Source: Carnegiea gigantea (taxonomy: Eukaryota > Streptophyta > Magnoliopsida > Caryophyllales > Cactaceae). From it: a stretch of 64,000 nt of DNA. Positions 58,986-64,000 of the stretch are shown piece after piece. Numbering within the stretch: the first letter of the stretch is position 1; each line of letters opens with the position of its first letter. A model generated the notes under the pieces. It saw only the letters and a program-made list of their open reading frames with translations. It was not told where the DNA came from and made no database searches. The stretch covers positions 648,501 through 712,500 of the forward strand of contig JAKOGI010000181.1 of the NCBI GenBank assembly GCA_029747015.1, given 5' to 3'. The position numbers were made by a program, and so were the translations under genes.

Positions 58986-59172
<187 letters not shown>

Positions 59173-59901
59173 TTTTAACATCAAAACATTGAACTAATCC
59201 AGGGCTTTCACCAAAAATACAGTAACCCTTATAGAGTATACAACTTAACATCAAAGCATTTCACAATACAGTGCCCAAAACATTACAGCACTATCACATC
59301 ACTGCTCCTTTTAGACTTTCACTCTCACTTTCCTTCTCCAGTAGGCCTGCCAGCCTAAGGGCGATTCACTGAACCTTTTTCTCAACCAAAATTTGAAAGC
59401 ATTTTGAACTGTGAGCTGAAGCCCAGTACATGCATCCCTGTATTGTTAAATGATCATTGAAAAAAAAAATGATTTGGCCCACATTGTAATTCACTTTAAT
59501 TCAAAAACAAGGAATAGGATGAATATAAAACTGCATTGTGAATTATTTTCTGATAGTGAATCATTGGTAATTGTTACGATCTGTGATAGGTGTACACCTG
59601 CCAGCTCGATTGGGAGACCTAGCCTGAAGCCGCACGGGGAACTGAAGGACAAAGCCTTGCAACTGATAACTGATGGGGTCACTTATTATGTGACAAATCA
59701 AGAATTAAACTGATTCATTGATGTACTTATCAAAACATTATAATTTTGATAAATACATGCTAATTTCTAAGGATACAGACAATGAACGTACTTGAAAATT
59801 TTCAATGTAAGCTCACTGAATAATATTATCCACCAAAGTGAAATGGATGATAGATTAGGCACTGCATTTTGCTCAAAATGCCATTTTAGAAACACATAAT
59901 T

Positions 59902-60133
59902 AGCAATTATGTTTATTATTCAAGATTATAAGTTCGTAAAAGTAAAAATAGGAGTGAAACAAGAGCTAAAATGAATGACTCGCAACGCAGTCCTATGATC
60001 TCCAATTGAGACTCAAAGAGCAATTATTTTTATTATTCAAGATTATAAGTTCGTAAAAGTAAAAATAGGAGTGAAACAAGAGCTAAAATGAATGACTCGC
60101 AACGTAGTCCTACGATCTCCGATTGAGACTTAA
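59902..60133. repeat. 117-bp tandem duplication inside LTR-e
   Basis: Both halves contain ATTATTCAAGATTATAAG, TAGGAGTGAAACAAGAGC and CTCGCAACG. The first ends ACTCAAAG and the second starts at once with AGCAATTAT. Only a few differences between halves, so it is younger than the LTR. Confidence 0.85.
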
Positions 60134-61619
60134 AAGCCGAATATAGAAAGCTTAAGAAATCCCAAAAATTTTCATTTAGAACACCAAGGTTGATTCCCAC
60201 AATAGGATTCCCAAGATAAGACTAGAAAACAAGCATGTCAGTTTTAGTTCATCCTACATAGTTATGGTAAAATGACCATAACTTTTTCAACAGACCTCGG
60301 ATTACGGTGATTGAAAAGCTATTTGAAAGCTAACACACAGGCCTATCTGCCCACCAAAAACCATAATTTGCCAATTGGCCGATCATTACCAGTTTAATCC
60401 CAACATATACCCTATTTTCTGAAATTTTCAGCCCCTCACTGTTTTAGCTTTTCCCTCTCTTTTCATACAAATCCTCAACTTAAACCATTCCTTAAAAGCA
60501 TGTAAATAAGCTTTGGTCCATCCCAACATCATACAAAACTACCACACTAAATTTTACTTCATAATCATATCTAATAAAGATTATTTTTCAATCAAATACA
60601 CCCACAAACCAAGCTTAATGCTAATTTAATCCAAACCATACAATACTTGTCAAAACCCTAGTTTATGGCCAACTTGGACTCACTCCAACTCATTTTAAAT
60701 TACCAAAAATATCAACATAAAGACCAATAGATTAGAAGATGACTAAATCAAAGATAAAACAATCAAAATTCAACACTTTAACATTAAGCTTGCATGAACA
60801 TGATCACCCCTAAACCCTAGCATGATTCAAGCTCAACTCCACCATGATCAACACCAAAATAACTCTTATTTCTTATCAATACATCATGATCAATGGCCAC
60901 AAACATCAAAAAAAGAATCAAAACTAAAATGAAAATCAAAACCAACACAATCAAGTTCAAGATTACTTACTTTGATCTTGAAGGAAGTAGAGATGGAGGT
61001 GATATTTGATGGTTTGAGGATGGAGGATGGTGGTTAGAGGTGTTTGGGCGCTGGGGGAGGTCGGAGGTGGCCGGAAGCTGGCTGGAAACTGGCCAAAAAC
61101 CACCACGGACAGGGGCTAGAGCTGCTGGCTATGTGGTAAGGAAGGAAAGAGGGAAGAGGGAAGTGAGTGTGTAGATTTTACTTGGCTTAGAATGAATGAA
61201 TTTACTTGGCTAATTTCTTTTCCTCAAAAAGAGGCTTTTACCTAACTATGGTTGAGCTTAAATCATGGTTATTAGTTACATTAGGGATGCAAACTTGTTG
61301 TGCTTCAAGTTGGACCGAAATAAGTTGGGTTCGGGAATAAAACGCTTCGTAACGACAACGTTTTTATGTCACTTGAAATTAAATTTTTTTGACGATATGG
61401 AAAAATAAATTAAATCACTTGGATTATAATTATTAGGGCCTACTATCAATTTTTCCAAAATTTTCTTTAATAAATAAATAAATAAATAAAATTCAAATTG
61501 TAAAGTGAGGGCCCAAATGATTTTTTTTCCCACTGAGATGATTAAACACGATAAATAAATTTGAGAAAATCATTAGCATAAATAAATAAATGAACATGAT
61601 TTAGGGGTTGGCTATTACA

Positions 61620-63158
61620 CTCCACAGGCTCAGGTTATTGACTAACAGAATGATGGGGAGAGATTTACCTCGAAGTGCCATCCTCCTTAGTTAAGCGGTG
61701 ACAACTAGGTCAATAATCGTGGCAACTCACAGCTTAGAAACGCAATAAGGGCGAAACTCTTTTTTCAGAAACACATGGCCTAAAATGTAAATCACTCGAC
61801 TATGGTGAAAGATTAAATATCCCATTTTGCACTGCTTAGAAGTATCCTGCTGCCCCTTAAGTAGTTGGTGAGCTAGTTGGATTGGTAGATCCTCACTTTA
61901 GGAGTAAAAACGAAAACTCTCGTCCCATGTGTGCAGGGCATAAATTGATCACTCGAAATCATCCTTAATGCATGCATGCTATCATAATCTTGGAAAAACT
62001 CCAAATTCTCCATCAATAGAGGCAAATGCACCGGTGTCAATCATAAGGGCTTTTCAAAGGTTGTATCGGGATTAGGGCTAAAGGTAACGGGGGTTAAAAT
62101 TTAGGTGGGAGGAGCTAATTATCCAAGTATAGAGCAATCAAAACCGTCTCTACACCAAAACGCAATAGCCACTATTATTCCACGATTGAAGCACAAAGAC
62201 AGGGGGTTGAAACTTTTTCTTTTTTTGCTAAATGGAACTTCCTTGGCCAAACATCTTATTCACATGTTTTCTTCTTCTTTATTTGCCTGTTTCTTTTCCC
62301 TTTTTTTTCTTTTTTAAATTTTTAATTTTTAATTTTGAAAGAAGAAGGAGAATGGCCAAGGTTTAGGGATTGTTTCAACTCCCAATCATGTAAGGCTAAC
62401 AACCAATCATAGCTAACCATTGAGGTGCACCAACAAGCATATTCCCCAATCAAAAATAACTCACAACATTACTCTACTAACTTACCATAGGGTAAGATTG
62501 TTCATTTCAGGCCATGGGTTAAATAAATATGGGTGAATCAAATGACAGGGAAAAAGCTCAAAGAGGGTAGCAAAAAGATCATAATAATGTAGGGTTGCTT
62601 TTTGGCTCATCTGGCTTAAAAACAAATGAATGCCTCAATCATATTAACACCATGCACATGCCAAACATGATTACGAAGAGAGTTAAGCCAAGTTCTATAG
62701 ATGCACATGTAGGAGGGTTGAACACTCATGCAAGGATGTTAAAGACCATGTAGCGTGAATGGTCATTAGGGCTCAAAAAATCTCACTAGCTCTTCTACCA
62801 AAATCAAAAACTAGCTCAAAATGTTGGCCAACAATCAACGTTCAACTAATTCACATCACAGTAATTCTCGGGGGCAACTATGCAAGCATACATAGCCCAG
62901 CAATCAAAACATTTTCACAACTATTTTCACAAAATGTTGGCCCCAGTTGAGCCTCATTTGCCACAAACTACCGCAATCATCCACTCAAATCATCACCCGT
63001 TGAATGTCATCATTAGAGGGCGTTTCAAAAAGGATGTCAACTCTTTTTTTTTTTTTTAAAAGCAATAGACCTAACTAAAAGAACAATAAGCACATAAACA
63101 AAGAGAACGGTGAAAGGACTATCTCGTGGTCTTGTACAATCCCACTCAACGCGTCTCC
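61620..63158 (-). other. Athila 3' noncoding region, copy 4 (Athila-D)
   Basis: Second copy of 42,415-43,935, about nine bases in ten alike by eye. Starts at the Tekay LTR-e junction (CCACAGGCTCAGG against CTACAGGGTTAGG) and carries the same internal poly-T/A section near 62,300. No coding signal. Confidence 0.8.
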
Positions 63159-63163
63159 ACTAC

Positions 63164-64000
63164 TGTAACACCGCGACCCCTCCCAGGCGGCGGAAAGTTA
63201 CCAGAAACAGCTTCAAGGATCCTCGACTGGCCTCACAAATCACCACAAGTCTTTCCAGTGTGCTTCGTCCTCACTCACACACTCCCTAAGAAACTTTCAA
63301 GGAGCTCACTCATCCTAAGATTGCTCCCCAGCAAGTACGCTTAACTTTGGAGTTCTTAAGGGTGAGCTTCCCGAAAAGAAAGGTGCACCTTTGATGATAT
63401 AAGTAGTCAGTTCCAATCTTTTTAAGCCACACTCGGGGTGTTACAATCACCACCACTTGAAGTGCACAACATCCTCGTTGTGCCTTAACCGACCGACTTG
63501 CGAGTCCTCTAGACTGGCGGTCTACACCCACTATCTTTGCCCCACTAGGTGATTGCTCATGGGCTCTCCATCCACTGGCGTAGCTCACGATCATGGGTCG
63601 GCTCCAATACCATCTGTAATGTCTCGACCCCTCTCTCGGGTCGCGGACAGTTACCAATGACGGCTTCAAGGATTGACGACTGGCCCCACAAATCACCACA
63701 ACCCTTTCTGGCGTATTTCGTCCTCGCTCACATGATGCCTGGGAAACTTTCCATGAGGTCACCCATCCTAAGATCGCTCCCACAGCAAGCACGCTTAACT
63801 GTGGAGTTCTTAAGAGTGGGCTTCCAAAAAGAAAGGTGCACCTTTAGTGATATAAGTAGCCACTTCGATCCTTTTAAGAACTCCACAGTTAAGCGTGCTT
63901 GCTAGGGAGCAATCTTGGGATGGGTGAGCTCCTGGGAATTTTCCTAGGTAGTGTGTGAGTGAGGACAAAGCATGTCGGAAAGGTTTGTGGTGATTTGTGG
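63164..64000 (-). mobile_element. Rearranged Cassandra TRIM, second copy, cut by the window end
   Basis: Complete LTR 63,164-63,445 (282 bp), internal domain with PBS at about 63,600-63,612, second LTR from 63,615 to about 63,870, then an oppositely oriented LTR piece from about 63,870 to the end of the window. The left flank is again ACTAC (63,159-63,163). The same junction as in copy 1 is clearer here: the second LTR runs ...GATCCTTTT and then AAGAACTCCACAGTTAAGCG in the other direction. 5S-like blocks at about 63,297-63,360 and 63,745-63,812. Confidence 0.85.

Overview
The window is plant nuclear heterochromatin. I find no host gene that I can defend. Nearly every kilobase belongs to a decayed transposable element: Athila-type Ty3/gypsy, Tekay/Del-type chromovirus with a C-terminal chromodomain, a second chromovirus family, Ty1/copia, an L1-type LINE, and a Cassandra TRIM whose LTRs carry 5S rRNA sequence. 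Athila, Tekay and Cassandra together point to a flowering plant; I cannot name the species. All element genes are broken by stops and frameshifts. The longest preserved frame is a 220-codon leader ORF at 57,919-58,581.

Layout, left to right. 1-540: unassigned repeat debris. 541-9,135 (+): two Athila pieces in tandem that share an LTR (2,815-4,180). The second, Athila-B, has both LTRs and a gag-protease remnant but no RT, RNase H or integrase. 9,150-10,505 and probably 15,527-16,290 (-): one L1-like LINE split by a 5.0-kb chromovirus (10,506-15,526). That chromovirus keeps gag and protease between 1.3-kb LTRs but has lost the rest of pol. 16,930-21,305 (+): a Ty1/copia element with a 5' LTR, a doubled primer-binding site and a long AT-rich leader, cut off between integrase and RT. 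21,306-42,414 (-): a three-LTR/two-body Tekay array, LTR-a/E1/LTR-b/E2/LTR-c. 42,415-50,309 (-): an Athila 3' half (RT, RNase H, IN, extra ORF, long 3' region) carrying a rearranged Cassandra insertion. 50,310-61,619 (-): a third Tekay copy, E3. 61,620-64,000 (-): a second copy of the Athila 3' region with the same Cassandra insertion, running off the window.

The right 33 kb is best read as a tandem segmental duplication of about 19.0 kb. Left unit 31,304-50,309 = LTR-b + E2 + LTR-c + Athila-C; right unit 50,310 to beyond 64,000 = LTR-d + E3 + LTR-e + Athila-D. Both units share the same Tekay/Athila junction, the same Cassandra insertion after the same 5-bp flank, and the same inverted-LTR rearrangement.

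The items most worth follow-up are: (1) the Cassandra composite, whose two outer ends are both LTR 3' ends yet which is bounded by a perfect ACTAC target duplication; (2) the acidic-tailed ORF between PBS and gag in all four Tekay leaders, always ending at the same stop; (3) two unrelated gypsy elements reduced to gag-protease; (4) the doubled PBS and the 1.3-kb periodic leader of the copia element; and (5) shared stop codons that order the history of the Tekay array. Domain calls come from reading translations by eye, and boundaries without a visible terminal motif are approximate.
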